Shown here: piece after piece, positions 18,115 through 29,003 of the stretch
Numbering within the stretch: the stretch's first letter is position 1
How the letters are laid out: every line of letters begins with the position of its first letter
Assembly: GCF_040567655.1 (NCBI RefSeq)
Contig: NZ_JBEXAC010000002.1
Location: forward strand, 2,566,810 to 2,630,809
Source: Chitinophaga sp. H8
Lineage (GTDB): Bacteria; Bacteroidota; Bacteroidia; Chitinophagales; Chitinophagaceae
Length of the DNA stretch: 64,000 bases
Direction of reading: 5' to 3'
Made by a program: the position numbers and the translations under genes
The notes under the pieces: model-generated
Told to the model about the DNA's origin: nothing
The model's input: only the letters and a program-made list of their open reading frames with translations
Database searches by the model: none

Positions 18115-19977
18115 ATGTCCTTAAGTGTAATTGATATTGTTATCATCTTCGCCTATATCATAGGTGTTATCTTCCTGGGCTTTTATATCTCCAAAAAGGC
18201 CTCCAAAGATCTGCAATCCTACTTCCTGGGAGGTAATAGCATGAAATGGTACTATCTGGGGTTGAGTAATGCTTCGGGCATGTTTGATATTTCGGGTACG
18301 ATGTGGACGGTAAGCATCCTGTTTATTTACGGATTAAAAAGCGCTTTTATTCCCTGGCTATGGCCGGTATGGAACCAGGTATTTGTGTTTGTATACCTGG
18401 CTATCTGGATGAGACGGTCTAATACGATGACGGGAGCACAATGGATCACCTTCCGTTTTGGAGATGGGAAGGGCGCCCGTCTTTCGCATATCATTATTGT
18501 AGCTTTTGCCATTATCAGTGTAATCGGGTTCATTGCTTATTTCTTTGAAGGGATTGGAAAGTTCTGTACCTCTATTCTTCCGTGGGACCTGAGTATGCAG
18601 ATCGGCACCTATCATTTAACTTCTGAAAGAGGATATGCATTGATCCTTTGTATCCTGACTACCTTATACACCATTAAAGGAGGGATGTACAGTGTGGTAG
18701 CCACCGAAGTGCTTCAGTTCTTTATTATGACGATTGCCTGTCTGATCATTGGTTATATAGGCTATACTTCTGTTACAGCAGAACAGATCAACGCCGTGGT
18801 ACCGAATGGGTGGAAGGATCTTTCCTTTGGATGGAATCTTGGTTTGGACTGGACCACCACGGCCTTGCCGAATGTAAGTGATAAGATCACTTCGGATGGG
18901 TTTGGGTTGTTCGGGTTGTTGTTTATGATGATGCTGTTCAAAGGGATTTTTGCTTCTATTGCCGGGCCGGTGCCCAGCTATGATATGCAGCGGGTATTGT
19001 CTACCCGTACCCCCAGTGATGCTGCTAAAATGAGTGTGAGTTCGATCCTGGTATTATACATTCCCCGTTATCTGATGGTAGCTGCTTTTGCGGTGTTGGG
19101 GCTGGTATACCTTGGGCCGGAGTTGGGTGCGATGGGGAAAGACATTGATTTTGAAAAGGTATTGCCGCTGGCGATTGCCCGGTTTGTACCGGTAGGGTTA
19201 CAGGGGTTATTGCTGGCAGGTTTACTGGCTGCGTTCATGGGTACTTTCTCCGCCTTTGTGAATGCAGCGCCTGCTTATATTGTGAATGATATTTACAAAA
19301 AATATATTAACCCTAATGCTTCCAATGCCAAATACATACGGCTCAGTATCTGGTCGTCTGTAATATTGGTGATGCTGGGGATCATTTTCGGCTTTAATGC
19401 TTCTTCCCTGAACAAGCTGACGTTGTGGATTACTTCCGCCCTGTATGGCGGGTACGCAGCCTCTAACGTGCTGAAATGGATCTGGTGGCGTTTTACCGGG
19501 AATGGTTATTTCTATGGCATGTTATTCGGGCTGATCGGTTCTTCCGTGAAGTTGTTCTTCTTCCCGGAAATTGTGGATATCTACGTGTTCCCGATCATGT
19601 TACTGTTTTCTTTTGTGGGCTGTATCATTGGCACTTATTTGACACCATTGGAAAACAGGGAAGCGGTAAAACAGTTTTACCGTCAAACCCGCCCATGGGG
19701 TTTCTGGGGACCTATCAAGCGGGAGGTGATGGCAGAAGATCCCGGCTTTAAACCCAATAACGATTTCAAGCGCGATATGTTCAATATTGTAGTGGGCATC
19801 ACCTGGCAGATGGCGCAGGTAGTTATTCCTATCTACTTTATGATCCGTGAAAATTATCACATGCTGGTATGGGTACTGATCTTTATCGTTACCAGCTGGC
19901 TATTGAAAAAATACTGGTGGAACCGTTTGAAAGAAGCGGATGAAATGCCTGCCAATATCACTCCATCTAACAATTAA
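18115..19977 (+). CDS. Sodium:solute symporter (SSS family)
   Basis: A 620-aa inner-membrane transporter with about 13-15 hydrophobic segments. SVIDIVIIFAYIIGVIFLGF, then DLQSYFLGGNSMKWYYLG, and the sodium-site stretch LLAGLLAAFMGTFSAFVNA are characteristic of the SSS family, which includes sodium/glucose and sodium/sialic acid symporters. It is the only inner-membrane sugar importer of the locus and thus probably takes up the monosaccharide or small product made in the periplasm. It lies 48 bp after the DUF5009 gene and 12 bp before the first esterase gene. Confidence 0.9.
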   Translation: MSLSVIDIVIIFAYIIGVIFLGFYISKKASKDLQSYFLGGNSMKWYYLGLSNASGMFDISGTMWTVSILFIYGLKSAFIPWLWPVWNQVFVFVYLAIWMRRSNTMTGAQWITFRFGDGKGARLSHIIIVAFAIISVIGFIAYFFEGIGKFCTSILPWDLSMQIGTYHLTSERGYALILCILTTLYTIKGGMYSVVATEVLQFFIMTIACLIIGYIGYTSVTAEQINAVVPNGWKDLSFGWNLGLDWTTTALPNVSDKITSDGFGLFGLLFMMMLFKGIFASIAGPVPSYDMQRVLSTRTPSDAAKMSVSSILVLYIPRYLMVAAFAVLGLVYLGPELGAMGKDIDFEKVLPLAIARFVPVGLQGLLLAGLLAAFMGTFSAFVNAAPAYIVNDIYKKYINPNASNAKYIRLSIWSSVILVMLGIIFGFNASSLNKLTLWITSALYGGYAASNVLKWIWWRFTGNGYFYGMLFGLIGSSVKLFFFPEIVDIYVFPIMLLFSFVGCIIGTYLTPLENREAVKQFYRQTRPWGFWGPIKREVMAEDPGFKPNNDFKRDMFNIVVGITWQMAQVVIPIYFMIRENYHMLVWVLIFIVTSWLLKKYWWNRLKEADEMPANITPSNN

Positions 19978-19989
19978 AGAAGCGCAACT

Positions 19990-20673
19990 ATGATGAAAAA
20001 GATGATCGGTACCGGTGCGTTGTTAGCTACGATGTTTTTGTCTGCCACCGCACAAACGGAGGTGTCTACAGACAGTAGCTATGCCAACGGCTGGTATGAA
20101 CAACGGATGGATTTTTTCAGGCATGTACCTAAACAGAAGAAGGCGATTGTATTTCTTGGCAACAGTATTACAGAGGTAGGCGACTGGCAGGAGATCATTG
20201 GCAACAAGCCGGTGCAAAACCGCGGTATCAGTGGGGATAACTCCTATGGTGTATTGGCAAGACTGGATGAAACGCTGCAGGAAAAGCCGGCAAAGATATT
20301 TCTGATGATAGGGGTAAATGACATCAAACGGGGAACACCCGTAACCGTTATTGCCCATAACCAGGAACGGATAGTACAGCGGATCAAAGCATTAAGTCCT
20401 GGTACTAAAGTGTATATGCAAAGTGTATTGCCCGTACATGAGCCAATACTGGCGGATATCTACAAGAAGATCACCAACGAGCGGATTAAAAGCCTGAATA
20501 GTTTGTTGCAGGAAATTGCCGGACGTAACCAGGTACCTTATGTAGATCTGCACCCGGTATTTACAGATGAGAACGGGCAGCTGAAGAGAGATATGACCAC
20601 TGATGGATTGCATTTGCGGCCCGCTGCCTATATTAAATGGGTAGCCGGTTTAAAAGAAAAAAAGCTCCTTTAA
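19990..20673 (+). CDS. SGNH/GDSL-type esterase, copy 1
   Basis: A 227-aa secreted SGNH hydrolase with a signal peptide cleaved near SATA-QT. The four family blocks are present: FLGNSITE (nucleophile Ser59), NRGISGDN, MIGVNDI (GxND) and DGLHLRP (Asp205, His208). SGNH enzymes remove acyl groups, often acetyl groups from carbohydrates; sialate O-acetylesterases belong here. It is followed 4 bp later by a clear paralogue. The start could also be the next codon (ATG ATG). Confidence 0.85.
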   Translation: MMKKMIGTGALLATMFLSATAQTEVSTDSSYANGWYEQRMDFFRHVPKQKKAIVFLGNSITEVGDWQEIIGNKPVQNRGISGDNSYGVLARLDETLQEKPAKIFLMIGVNDIKRGTPVTVIAHNQERIVQRIKALSPGTKVYMQSVLPVHEPILADIYKKITNERIKSLNSLLQEIAGRNQVPYVDLHPVFTDENGQLKRDMTTDGLHLRPAAYIKWVAGLKEKKLL

Positions 20674-20677
20674 TTGA

Positions 20678-21355
20678 ATGTGTATGAAAAAAATATTCGG
20701 GCTGCTATCTTTATTATCCTGTGGGCATCTTTTGATAGCACAACAAAAAATAGACAGCAACTACGCTAATCCATATTATCTGCAAAGGATGGAATACTTT
20801 AATCAGGTACCCAAGCAGCATAATAATATTGTTTTCCTGGGCAACAGCATTACGGAAAGAGGAAAATGGCAGGACCTGCTGCCGGGCATGAAAGTGATTA
20901 ACCGGGGTATTGGCGGTGATAATACTTTTGGTGTATTGGGCCGGCTGGATGGTATACTGGCAGAAAAGCCCGCCCGCATCTACCTGCTCATTGGCATCAA
21001 TGATCTGGGAAGAGGATTGCCAATAGCGGTGATCATCCATAATTACCAGCGTATCATAGCACGTATCAAACAGCTGTCGCCTAAAACAAAAGTGTATATC
21101 CAGAGTGTGCTGCCCCTGAATGAAGCGGTATTGCCCTATGCGTATCTGAAAGGGAAGAATGTAAAGGTGCAGGAACTGAATGTGGCTATACAGCAGGTCG
21201 TGCAGGAGCATCACCTTACCTATATCAATTTGCATGAAGTATTTGCAGATGAGCAGGGAGAATTGAAAAAGGAATTGACAGAAGATGGGATCCACCTGAA
21301 GCCGATGGCTTATGTGGAGTGGGTAAAATATCTGAAAGCGAAGAAATTCATATAA
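20678..21355 (+). CDS. SGNH/GDSL-type esterase, copy 2
   Basis: A 225-aa paralogue of the preceding esterase, sharing IVFLGNSITE, NRGIGGDNTFGVLGRLD, LIGINDLGRGLP and EDGIHLKPMAY at the same spacing; by eye about half of the residues are identical. Catalytic residues are Ser57, Asp203 and His206. A signal peptide precedes AQQKIDSNYA. The true start may be the Met two codons later (MKKIFGLL). The pair is a tandem duplication kept in the same operon, so the copies probably attack different acyl positions or substrates. Confidence 0.85.
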   Translation: MCMKKIFGLLSLLSCGHLLIAQQKIDSNYANPYYLQRMEYFNQVPKQHNNIVFLGNSITERGKWQDLLPGMKVINRGIGGDNTFGVLGRLDGILAEKPARIYLLIGINDLGRGLPIAVIIHNYQRIIARIKQLSPKTKVYIQSVLPLNEAVLPYAYLKGKNVKVQELNVAIQQVVQEHHLTYINLHEVFADEQGELKKELTEDGIHLKPMAYVEWVKYLKAKKFI

Positions 21356-21433
21356 CTGTTACCGTTGCCATCCCCTGGTGTGCTTGATAGACGCGCCGGG
21401 TTGGATGCAACGGCATACATCAAAACGATTGCT

Positions 21434-22375
21434 ATGAGAATAACGGGAACGTTCCTGGACGAGATCAGCCACGATATTCCTCATCAAAACTGGGGGCGTG
21501 CTGAGTGGGATAAGGATTTTGCTTACATGAAAGCGCTAGGCATTGACACGGTGATCCTGATCCGCAGTGGTTACCGTCGTTTTATTACCTATCCTTCCCA
21601 ATACCTGCAGCAGCAGTTTGGCTGTTATGCTCCCCCGGTAGACCTGGTAGGTATGTACCTGGAGCTGGCAGATAAATATGACATGCAGTTTTATTTTGGT
21701 TTGTATGATAGCGGACATTACTGGGATACCGGCAATATGCAGCCTGAAATAGATGCCAACCGGTTTGTGATAGCCGAGGTGTGGCGTAAGTATGGGCACC
21801 ATAAAAGTTTTAGGGGGTGGTACCTGAGTATGGAAATCAGCCGGCGGACAAAAGGCGCCGGAGATGCCTTCCGTACATTGGGACTGCAATGCAAGGAGAT
21901 CAGCGGTGGGCTGCCCACCTTTATTTCTCCCTGGATAGATGGCAAGAAGGCCGTGATGGCGGCGCATGCTGAACTAACTAAAGAAGATGCGGTGTCTATT
22001 CAGGAACATGAAAAAGAGTGGAGCGAAATATTTGAGAATATCAGTGGCGCAGTAGATGCTGTTGCTTTTCAGGATGGACATATTGATTACCACGAGCTGC
22101 CTGATTTTTTTGCCGTGAATAAGCAGATGGCTGACCGGTATGGGCTGCAATGCTGGACCAATGCAGAGTCATTTGACCGGGATATGCCTATCAAGTTTTT
22201 GCCTATTAAATTTGAGAAGCTGCGTTTGAAGCTGGAAGCGGCCAGGCTGGCAGGTTATGATAAGGCTATCACGTTTGAGTTCTCCCATTTTATGAGCCCG
22301 CAGTCTGCTTATGGACAAGCAGCTCATTTATATAACCGGTACAAGGAATATCTCGAAACATTAAAAACTAAATAA
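21434..22375 (+). CDS. DUF4434-type putative glycoside hydrolase-like protein
   Basis: About 313 aa starting at the ATG that gives MRITGTFLDEISHDIPHQNW; the 23-codon upstream extension does not look like protein and has no leader. The barrel-like series GTFLDEI, YMKALGIDTVILIRSGYR, KYDMQFYFGLYDSGHYWD and FRGWYLSMEIS matches DUF4434 (PF14488), a family placed among glycoside-hydrolase-like TIM barrels. No signal peptide is seen, so it should be cytosolic. A second acidic cluster is in DAVAFQDGHIDYHELPDF. Activity is unknown. It follows the esterases and precedes the epimerase in the operon. Confidence 0.75.
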   Translation: MRITGTFLDEISHDIPHQNWGRAEWDKDFAYMKALGIDTVILIRSGYRRFITYPSQYLQQQFGCYAPPVDLVGMYLELADKYDMQFYFGLYDSGHYWDTGNMQPEIDANRFVIAEVWRKYGHHKSFRGWYLSMEISRRTKGAGDAFRTLGLQCKEISGGLPTFISPWIDGKKAVMAAHAELTKEDAVSIQEHEKEWSEIFENISGAVDAVAFQDGHIDYHELPDFFAVNKQMADRYGLQCWTNAESFDRDMPIKFLPIKFEKLRLKLEAARLAGYDKAITFEFSHFMSPQSAYGQAAHLYNRYKEYLETLKTK

Positions 22376-22448
22376 ACCTAAGCTGACTGATAGTGCTGAT
22401 AGCCGGTACGGCATCGCACCTGGCTATAAAAAAGATTTGATTACTAAG

Positions 22449-23627
22449 ATGAAACAATTTGCTGAACAGTATAAGCTGGAACTGCTGGAGAATGTGCTGC
22501 CCTTTTGGATGAAAAATTCTCCGGATGAAACTTACGGAGGTTATTTTACTTGTCTGGAAAGAGATGGTGCGGTGTATGATACCGATAAATTCATGTGGTT
22601 GCAGGGCAGGCAGGTATGGTTGTTTTCCATGCTGTTTGATAAGGTAGCTCCCCGCGAAGAATGGCGTAAGCTGGCCGAGCAGGGCGCTGCATTTATGGAG
22701 AAATATGGAAGGGATGCAGCAGGCAACTGGTATTTCTCTTTGACCCGGGAGGGGCAGCCGCTGACACAGCCTTATAATATTTTTTCTGATTGTTTTGCAG
22801 CCATGGGTTTTGGCGCATTGTATAAGATTCAGCCGGAACAACGTTATTATGATATCGCAAAAGATACGTTTAATAACATTCTGGAAAGACGTAATAACCC
22901 CAAAGGTGCTTACAATAAAGCCTTTCCTGGTACGCGTGAGCTGAAAAACTTTGCGCTGCCGATGATCCTTTGCAATTTGTCGCTGGAGCTGGAGCATATC
23001 CTGGGAAGTGAAACGGTGAACCGTTTTATCCCCGAAGTGCTGCACGAAGTAATGGACGTGTTCTACCAGCCTGACAAGGGGTTGATCCTGGAAAACGTCA
23101 ATGCAGATGGGAGTTTTTCCGATAGCTTTGAAGGTCGCCTGATCAATCCGGGGCATACGATTGAAGCGATGTGGTTCATTATGGACCTGGCAGTACGACT
23201 GAACAGACCGGAGCTGGCAGAACAGGCCGTGGCCATTGCTTTGCGCACGCTGGAATATGGATGGGACCAGGAGCATGGTGGCATATTTTATTTTATGGAT
23301 GTGCAGGGGCATCCGGTACAGCAATTAGAGTGGGATCAGAAACTGTGGTGGGTGCATATGGAAACGCTGGTATGTCTGGCAAAGGGATATCAGATTACTG
23401 GCAATGAAGCCTGTAAAACGTGGTTTGAGAAAGTTCATGCTTACACCTGGGCACATTTTAAAGACCAGGAACATGGAGAGTGGTTTGGATATCTTACCCG
23501 TCAGGGGCAACCCTTATTATCACTCAAGGGTGGTAAATGGAAAGGTTGTTTTCATGTACCGCGGGCGTTATACCAGGTATGGCAAACGCTGGAAAAGATC
23601 GCACAATTGGAACCTATCGCGTCTTAG
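22449..23627 (+). CDS. AGE-family N-acylglucosamine 2-epimerase
   Basis: A 392-aa (alpha/alpha)6-barrel epimerase. WLQGRQVWLFSML, SDCFAAMGFGALY, NPGHTIEAMWF, KLWWVHMETLV and GGKWKGCFHVPRAL match the renin-binding-protein type of AGE, which interconverts N-acetylglucosamine and N-acetylmannosamine and feeds sialic acid breakdown products into amino-sugar metabolism. Cellobiose 2-epimerases have the same fold and cannot be fully excluded. The frame also opens with a TTG four codons upstream, but the ATG (MKQFAEQYK) is preferred. Cytosolic. It is the last gene of the operon, followed by a strong terminator. Confidence 0.85.
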   Translation: MKQFAEQYKLELLENVLPFWMKNSPDETYGGYFTCLERDGAVYDTDKFMWLQGRQVWLFSMLFDKVAPREEWRKLAEQGAAFMEKYGRDAAGNWYFSLTREGQPLTQPYNIFSDCFAAMGFGALYKIQPEQRYYDIAKDTFNNILERRNNPKGAYNKAFPGTRELKNFALPMILCNLSLELEHILGSETVNRFIPEVLHEVMDVFYQPDKGLILENVNADGSFSDSFEGRLINPGHTIEAMWFIMDLAVRLNRPELAEQAVAIALRTLEYGWDQEHGGIFYFMDVQGHPVQQLEWDQKLWWVHMETLVCLAKGYQITGNEACKTWFEKVHAYTWAHFKDQEHGEWFGYLTRQGQPLLSLKGGKWKGCFHVPRALYQVWQTLEKIAQLEPIAS

Positions 23628-23665
23628 TATTAACCGGATAACTGAAAAATGAAAATGATAAAAAT

Positions 23666-23697
23666 GGCCAGTCCCGCGAAAGGACTGGCTATTTTTA
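23666..23697 (+). terminator. Terminator of the glycan operon
   Basis: GGCCAGTCC and GGACTGGCT (one G-U pair) form a 9-bp stem with a 7-nt loop, followed by ATTTTTATT; an A-rich run on the other side lets it serve the convergent aldo-keto reductase gene too. Confidence 0.85.
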
Positions 23698-23720
23698 TTA
23701 ACACTGTTTTTGTGATATTT

Positions 23721-24806
<1,086 letters not shown>

Positions 24807-24891
24807 TTATCTACCCATATTACTGGCCCCTGCCAGGGAGCATGCCGGGTAACACCGGAAAGCGTAAATTCGTATCATTAAAGCCATTGAT

Positions 24892-25791
24892 ATGGAAGCC
24901 ATTGTAAAGCTGGATAGTATAAGCGCCTATAATAAAATGCGGGGAGTAGCCACTCAGCACCCGCTGATCAGTATGCTGGATCTGTCAAAAGCCAGATCAC
25001 TACCTGAGAAAACATTCAATTTTAGCTTGTATGCCATCTACCTGAAGGAATTGAAGTGCGGAGAGCTGAAGTATGGGCGTAACAATTATGATTACCAGGA
25101 AGGCACCCTGGTATTTATAGCTCCTGGTCAGGTATTGGGGGTACAACCAAGAGTCACCAAAGCACCGGAGCTTAAAGGCCGGGCCTTGGTTTTTCATCCT
25201 GATCTGATAAAGGGGACGCCATTGGGAAAACATATTGCGGAATATTCTTTCTTTTCCTATGATGCGAATGAGGCACTTCATCTGTCTGAAAAGGAAAGGC
25301 AGATCGTACTGGATTGTTTTGAGAAAATCGGGTATGAGCTGGAGCAATCCATTGACAAGCACAGCAAAAAACTAATTGCCGCCAATATAGAACTGTTCCT
25401 GAATTATTGTAACAGGTTTTATGACAGGCAATTCATTACCCGCGAAAGTATTTATGGTGGCATTGTGGAAAGATTTGAGGGAGTACTGAACGCATATTTT
25501 TCCGCAGATACTCCCCAGACCATGGGTCTGCCGTCAGTAGCCTATTGTGCAGGCGAACTGCATTTATCCCCCAACTATTTTGGTGATCTTATCAAAAAAG
25601 AAACCGGAAAATCGGCACAGGAATATATTCAGTTGAAGCTGATAGATATTGCCAAGGAGAAAATATTTGATACCACCAAAAGCGTCAGTGAAATTGCCTA
25701 TGAGCTGGGTTTCAAGTATCCCCAGCATTTTACCCGTTTGTTTAAGAAAAAGGTAGGCTACTCACCTATGGAGTACCGGAGCTTAAATTAA
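24892..25791 (+). CDS. AraC-family transcriptional regulator
   Basis: A 299-aa regulator. The N-terminal half (KTFNFSLYAIYLKELKCGEL, YQEGTLVFIAPGQVLGV) is a cupin-like effector domain; the C-terminal 100 residues are a double helix-turn-helix with LHLSPNYFGDLIKKETGKSA and SVSEIAYELGFKYPQHFTRL, ending in FKKKVGYSPMEYR. It is divergent from the aldo-keto reductase, the usual pattern for a regulator of that enzyme. A -7-like TAAATTCG lies at 24865-24872, 20 bp before the start codon. Confidence 0.9.
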   Translation: MEAIVKLDSISAYNKMRGVATQHPLISMLDLSKARSLPEKTFNFSLYAIYLKELKCGELKYGRNNYDYQEGTLVFIAPGQVLGVQPRVTKAPELKGRALVFHPDLIKGTPLGKHIAEYSFFSYDANEALHLSEKERQIVLDCFEKIGYELEQSIDKHSKKLIAANIELFLNYCNRFYDRQFITRESIYGGIVERFEGVLNAYFSADTPQTMGLPSVAYCAGELHLSPNYFGDLIKKETGKSAQEYIQLKLIDIAKEKIFDTTKSVSEIAYELGFKYPQHFTRLFKKKVGYSPMEYRSLN

Positions 25792-25901
25792 GGGGATCCG
25801 GAGATACCGCTGCTGCACTTATTGTATGCCGGCCTCACCTGTTCGGCAAACAAAACGGAAGATAATTCTAAGTAACTTTAAAAGGATAAAGCCATTTTGC
25901 T

Positions 25902-27302
25902 ATGAACAAGGTTACTGTTGAATGGTTACAGGCTATTGATGCCATTAAGGATGTGCCGGCCAGTCAGCTGCAATGGCTGATTGATCAGAGCGAGCAGGAG
26001 ATGATTCCCGCAGGGGAGCTGTTGTTTGAGGCCGGAACTCCTATCCGGGGCACCACCTTCATCTTCAGTGGTAAGGTACGGGTGTACCAGCCGCAAAAAA
26101 CGGGCGACCGGGAGGTGAGTATCATGGAGGCGAGGACAATTACCGGTTATCTCCCTTTTTCAAGAGGTAAAGTTGCCGCGCTGAATGGAGTCGCTATGGA
26201 AGACACGTACATCATGCGTTTTCCCATTGATAAAATGGATATGCTGATCCGTACACATTTTGAGCTAACACAGGCATTGGTGCATATTATGACCAGCCGG
26301 GTGAGGGAGTTTACCTCTTTACAGCAGCAAAGTGAAAAGATGATGGCATTGGGAAAACTATCTGCCGGGCTGGCACATGAGCTGAACAATCCTGCCGCGG
26401 CAGTGGTACGGGGAGCTACCTCCCTGAAGCAGCATTTGCAGCTGCTGCCTGAATCCTTTAAACAGATCATTGCTATCCGCATGCCGGAAGAAGATGTGGA
26501 TATCGTGAATGACAAGCTGTTTGCAGTATTACAAAAAAAGGAAAAACCAACGCTTTCCATGATGGAAAGGTCGGCCCAAGAGGATGAAATCATGGATTGG
26601 CTGGAGGAGCACGGCACCACCAATAGTGCAGAGGTAGCAGAAAATTTTGTTGATTTTGGATTTACCCTGGAAGACCTGGAAGGGTTTAAGGCGCATATTC
26701 CAGCGGCTTATATATCCCCCATCTTTAACTGGATCAATACAAACCTGGTTACGGAAAAGATGGTCACCGATATAGAAGATGCTTCCCAGCGCATAGCCCA
26801 CCTGGTAGGGTCGGTAAAGACCTTTACACATATGGACCAGGGGCATGACAAACAGTGGGCCGATATTCACGATGGAATCAGGAATACGCTGGTGATGCTG
26901 CAGCATAAAATCCGCAAGGGGCAGATAATAATAACGGAGCAGTTTGACAATACCCTGCCGCCGGTAAAAGCATTGATCGGAGAGTTGAACCAGGTGTGGA
27001 CCAATCTGATCGACAATGCGCTGGATGCCATGGAAAGTAATGGTAATGGTGTGTTGGAGATCAAAACGGAAAAGTCTGGTACCAATGTGCAGGTCACTAT
27101 TACAGACAATGGGCCGGGTATTCCGGAAGAGATCATTACGCGGATCTTTGATCCGTTTTTTACTACCAAAGAAATTGGAAAAGGGACGGGGCTGGGATTG
27201 GATATCGTTATGCAGATCATCCGTCAGCATCGCGGTACGGTTAAAGTAACCAGTATGCCCGGCAGTACACAATTTGTTGTTTGCCTGCCCATCAATGGAT
27301 AA
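25902..27302 (+). CDS. Sensor histidine kinase with cyclic-nucleotide-binding-type domain
   Basis: A 466-aa soluble kinase. Residues 15-135 form a cNMP-binding-like beta roll ([19 protein letters not shown], then [15 protein letters not shown]). The dimerisation domain has [19 protein letters not shown] with phospho-acceptor His159. The ATPase domain is intact: [27 protein letters not shown] and KGTGLGLDI. This is the partner kinase of the REC-flavoprotein encoded 30 bp downstream; the kinase, the REC fusion and the UBP zinc finger form one transcription unit. The ligand of the roll domain is unknown; the phosphate-binding loop is not a canonical cAMP site. Confidence 0.9.
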   Translation: MNKVTVEWLQAIDAIKDVPASQLQWLIDQSEQEMIPAGELLFEAGTPIRGTTFIFSGKVRVYQPQKTGDREVSIMEARTITGYLPFSRGKVAALNGVAMEDTYIMRFPIDKMDMLIRTHFELTQALVHIMTSRVREFTSLQQQSEKMMALGKLSAGLAHELNNPAAAVVRGATSLKQHLQLLPESFKQIIAIRMPEEDVDIVNDKLFAVLQKKEKPTLSMMERSAQEDEIMDWLEEHGTTNSAEVAENFVDFGFTLEDLEGFKAHIPAAYISPIFNWINTNLVTEKMVTDIEDASQRIAHLVGSVKTFTHMDQGHDKQWADIHDGIRNTLVMLQHKIRKGQIIITEQFDNTLPPVKALIGELNQVWTNLIDNALDAMESNGNGVLEIKTEKSGTNVQVTITDNGPGIPEEIITRIFDPFFTTKEIGKGTGLGLDIVMQIIRQHRGTVKVTSMPGSTQFVVCLPING

Positions 27303-27332
27303 CCGGGCAGGAAATAGTATATTTAAATAGTT

Positions 27333-28997
27333 ATGAATTTACCAATCATTCTTTGCATTGATGATGATGCGCAGGTATTACGGGCGATTGTTCGTGACCT
27401 GAAAAGTAAGTACCGGGATAACTACCGGGTGATCAGCACCACGATTGTAAAAGAGGCACTGGACAGTTTGCTGGAGCTGAAGAATAAGGGAGAAACGGTA
27501 GCGATGTTTATTTCGGACCAGCGTATGCCGGATATGGAGGGAGTCGCTTTCCTGGAAAAGGCAAAGACATTTTATCCGGAAGCCAAACGTGTACTGCTTA
27601 CTGCCTACTCTGATACCGATGCTGCTATAAAAGCTATCAATACCGTACAGCTGGATTATTACCTGGTGAAGCCCTGGGCACCACCGGAGGAGAAGCTATA
27701 TCCAATTATCGATGAATTGCTGGACGACTGGCAAAACACGTATCATCCGGATTTTAAGGGCATCAAGGTAGTAGGGTATCAGTTTTCACAATCGTCTCAT
27801 GCCATTAAAGATTTTCTGGCAGGTAATCTTATTCCTTATCAGTGGCTGGATATTCAGACAGCGGTAGAAGGCAGCCGTTTACTTTCCCTGAACGGGCTGG
27901 AAGTAAAAGACCTGCCGGTGATATTTTTTGAAGATGGTACCTATCTGGCGCATCCTACTATTATTGCCATTGCAGATAAGGTAGGTTTGAATCCAAGGAT
28001 CAAGGAAGAGGTATATGATGTGGTGATTATAGGCGCCGGTCCGGCAGGATTGGCCGCCGGGGTATATGGCGCTTCCGAGGGATTAAAAACATTACTTATA
28101 GAAAGGCATGCCCCCGGCGGACAAGCAGGCACCAGCTCACGTATTGAAAACTACCTGGGATTTCCGGCAGGACTGAGCGGTGCAGAGCTGACACGCCGGG
28201 CTATTGCACAGGCCACCCGGCTGGGTACGGAGTTTATAGCCCCGCAATCAGTAAAAGATATTCAGCAGGTAGATGGGTATAACCGGATTATTCTGCAGGA
28301 TGATACCTGTATTAATACCCGGAGTGTAGTGATCACCACAGGCGTAGACTACCGGAAGCTGCCCACCAAAGGTATTGCGGAATTTACCGGAGCAGGTATT
28401 TACTATGGTGCCGCGATGACAGAAGCCACGGCATGCAGAGATAAGGAAGTATATATTGTAGGAGGAGGGAATTCTGCAGGACAGGCAGCTATGTATCTAT
28501 CCAAGTTTGCCAGAAATGTGTATATCCTTGTCCGTAAGGAAGACCTGACCAGCACGATGTCGGCCTACCTGATTGCGCAGATCAAGGACACCCCTAATAT
28601 CCACCTGAAGCCTAAAACAGAGATTGTGGAAGCCCGTGGATCGGATAAGTTGGAACAGCTGGTATTAACGCAGGTAGATACCCATGAAAGAGAAGAAGTG
28701 CAGGCAGATGCCCTTTACATCTTTATCGGAGCCAAGCCATTTACAGACTGGATTGCCCTGAATATTATCAAAGATGAAAAGGGATTTATTGAAACGGGGC
28801 GGGAGTTGAAAAACTACCAGCATTTTAACAAGATCTGGAAACAACAGCGGGATCCCTATCTGCTGGAAACCAGTTGCCCGGGTATTTTTGCGGCAGGCGA
28901 TGTGCGTGCCAATGCCATGAACCGGGTAGCCTCTGCTGTAGGGGAAGGCTCTATGGCCATCAGTTTTGTACATAAGTATCTTGCGGAAGTTAAATAG
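27333..28997 (+). CDS. Receiver domain fused to a TrxR-like flavoprotein lacking CxxC
   Basis: A 554-aa fusion. Residues 1-125 are a receiver with phospho-acceptor Asp62 (ISDQRMPDMEG) and Lys113 (LVKPW). Residues 145-220 look like a glutaredoxin/thioredoxin fold whose cysteines are gone (FSQSSHAIKDFLAGNLIPYQ). From 226 on there is a thioredoxin-reductase-like enzyme: FAD site DVVIIGAGPAGLAAG, GGQAGTSSRIENYLGFP, NAD(P)H site VYIVGGGNSAGQAA, and FAAGDVRANAMNRVASAVGEG. Where true TrxR has CATC the sequence is AAMT (360-363), so it cannot be a classical disulfide reductase. Phosphorylation by the upstream kinase probably gates an NAD(P)H-dependent electron transfer. Database names for this fusion as thioredoxin-disulfide reductase would mislead here. 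Confidence 0.9.
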   Translation: MNLPIILCIDDDAQVLRAIVRDLKSKYRDNYRVISTTIVKEALDSLLELKNKGETVAMFISDQRMPDMEGVAFLEKAKTFYPEAKRVLLTAYSDTDAAIKAINTVQLDYYLVKPWAPPEEKLYPIIDELLDDWQNTYHPDFKGIKVVGYQFSQSSHAIKDFLAGNLIPYQWLDIQTAVEGSRLLSLNGLEVKDLPVIFFEDGTYLAHPTIIAIADKVGLNPRIKEEVYDVVIIGAGPAGLAAGVYGASEGLKTLLIERHAPGGQAGTSSRIENYLGFPAGLSGAELTRRAIAQATRLGTEFIAPQSVKDIQQVDGYNRIILQDDTCINTRSVVITTGVDYRKLPTKGIAEFTGAGIYYGAAMTEATACRDKEVYIVGGGNSAGQAAMYLSKFARNVYILVRKEDLTSTMSAYLIAQIKDTPNIHLKPKTEIVEARGSDKLEQLVLTQVDTHEREEVQADALYIFIGAKPFTDWIALNIIKDEKGFIETGRELKNYQHFNKIWKQQRDPYLLETSCPGIFAAGDVRANAMNRVASAVGEGSMAISFVHKYLAEVK

Positions 28998-29003
28998 TAT
29001 CAT

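Noticed and set aside
22368..23324. Long open frame on the minus strand opposite the epimerase
   Set aside because: No recognisable domain, and it is fully covered by the well-supported AGE-family gene.
8595..23627. Complete sialic acid catabolic operon
   Set aside because: There is an epimerase, a symporter and esterases, but no neuraminate lyase, ManNAc kinase or sialidase, so the substrate is left open.
27333..28997. True thioredoxin-disulfide reductase
   Set aside because: The redox-active CxxC is replaced by AAMT and the glutaredoxin-like part lacks cysteines; only the flavin and NAD(P)H sites remain.
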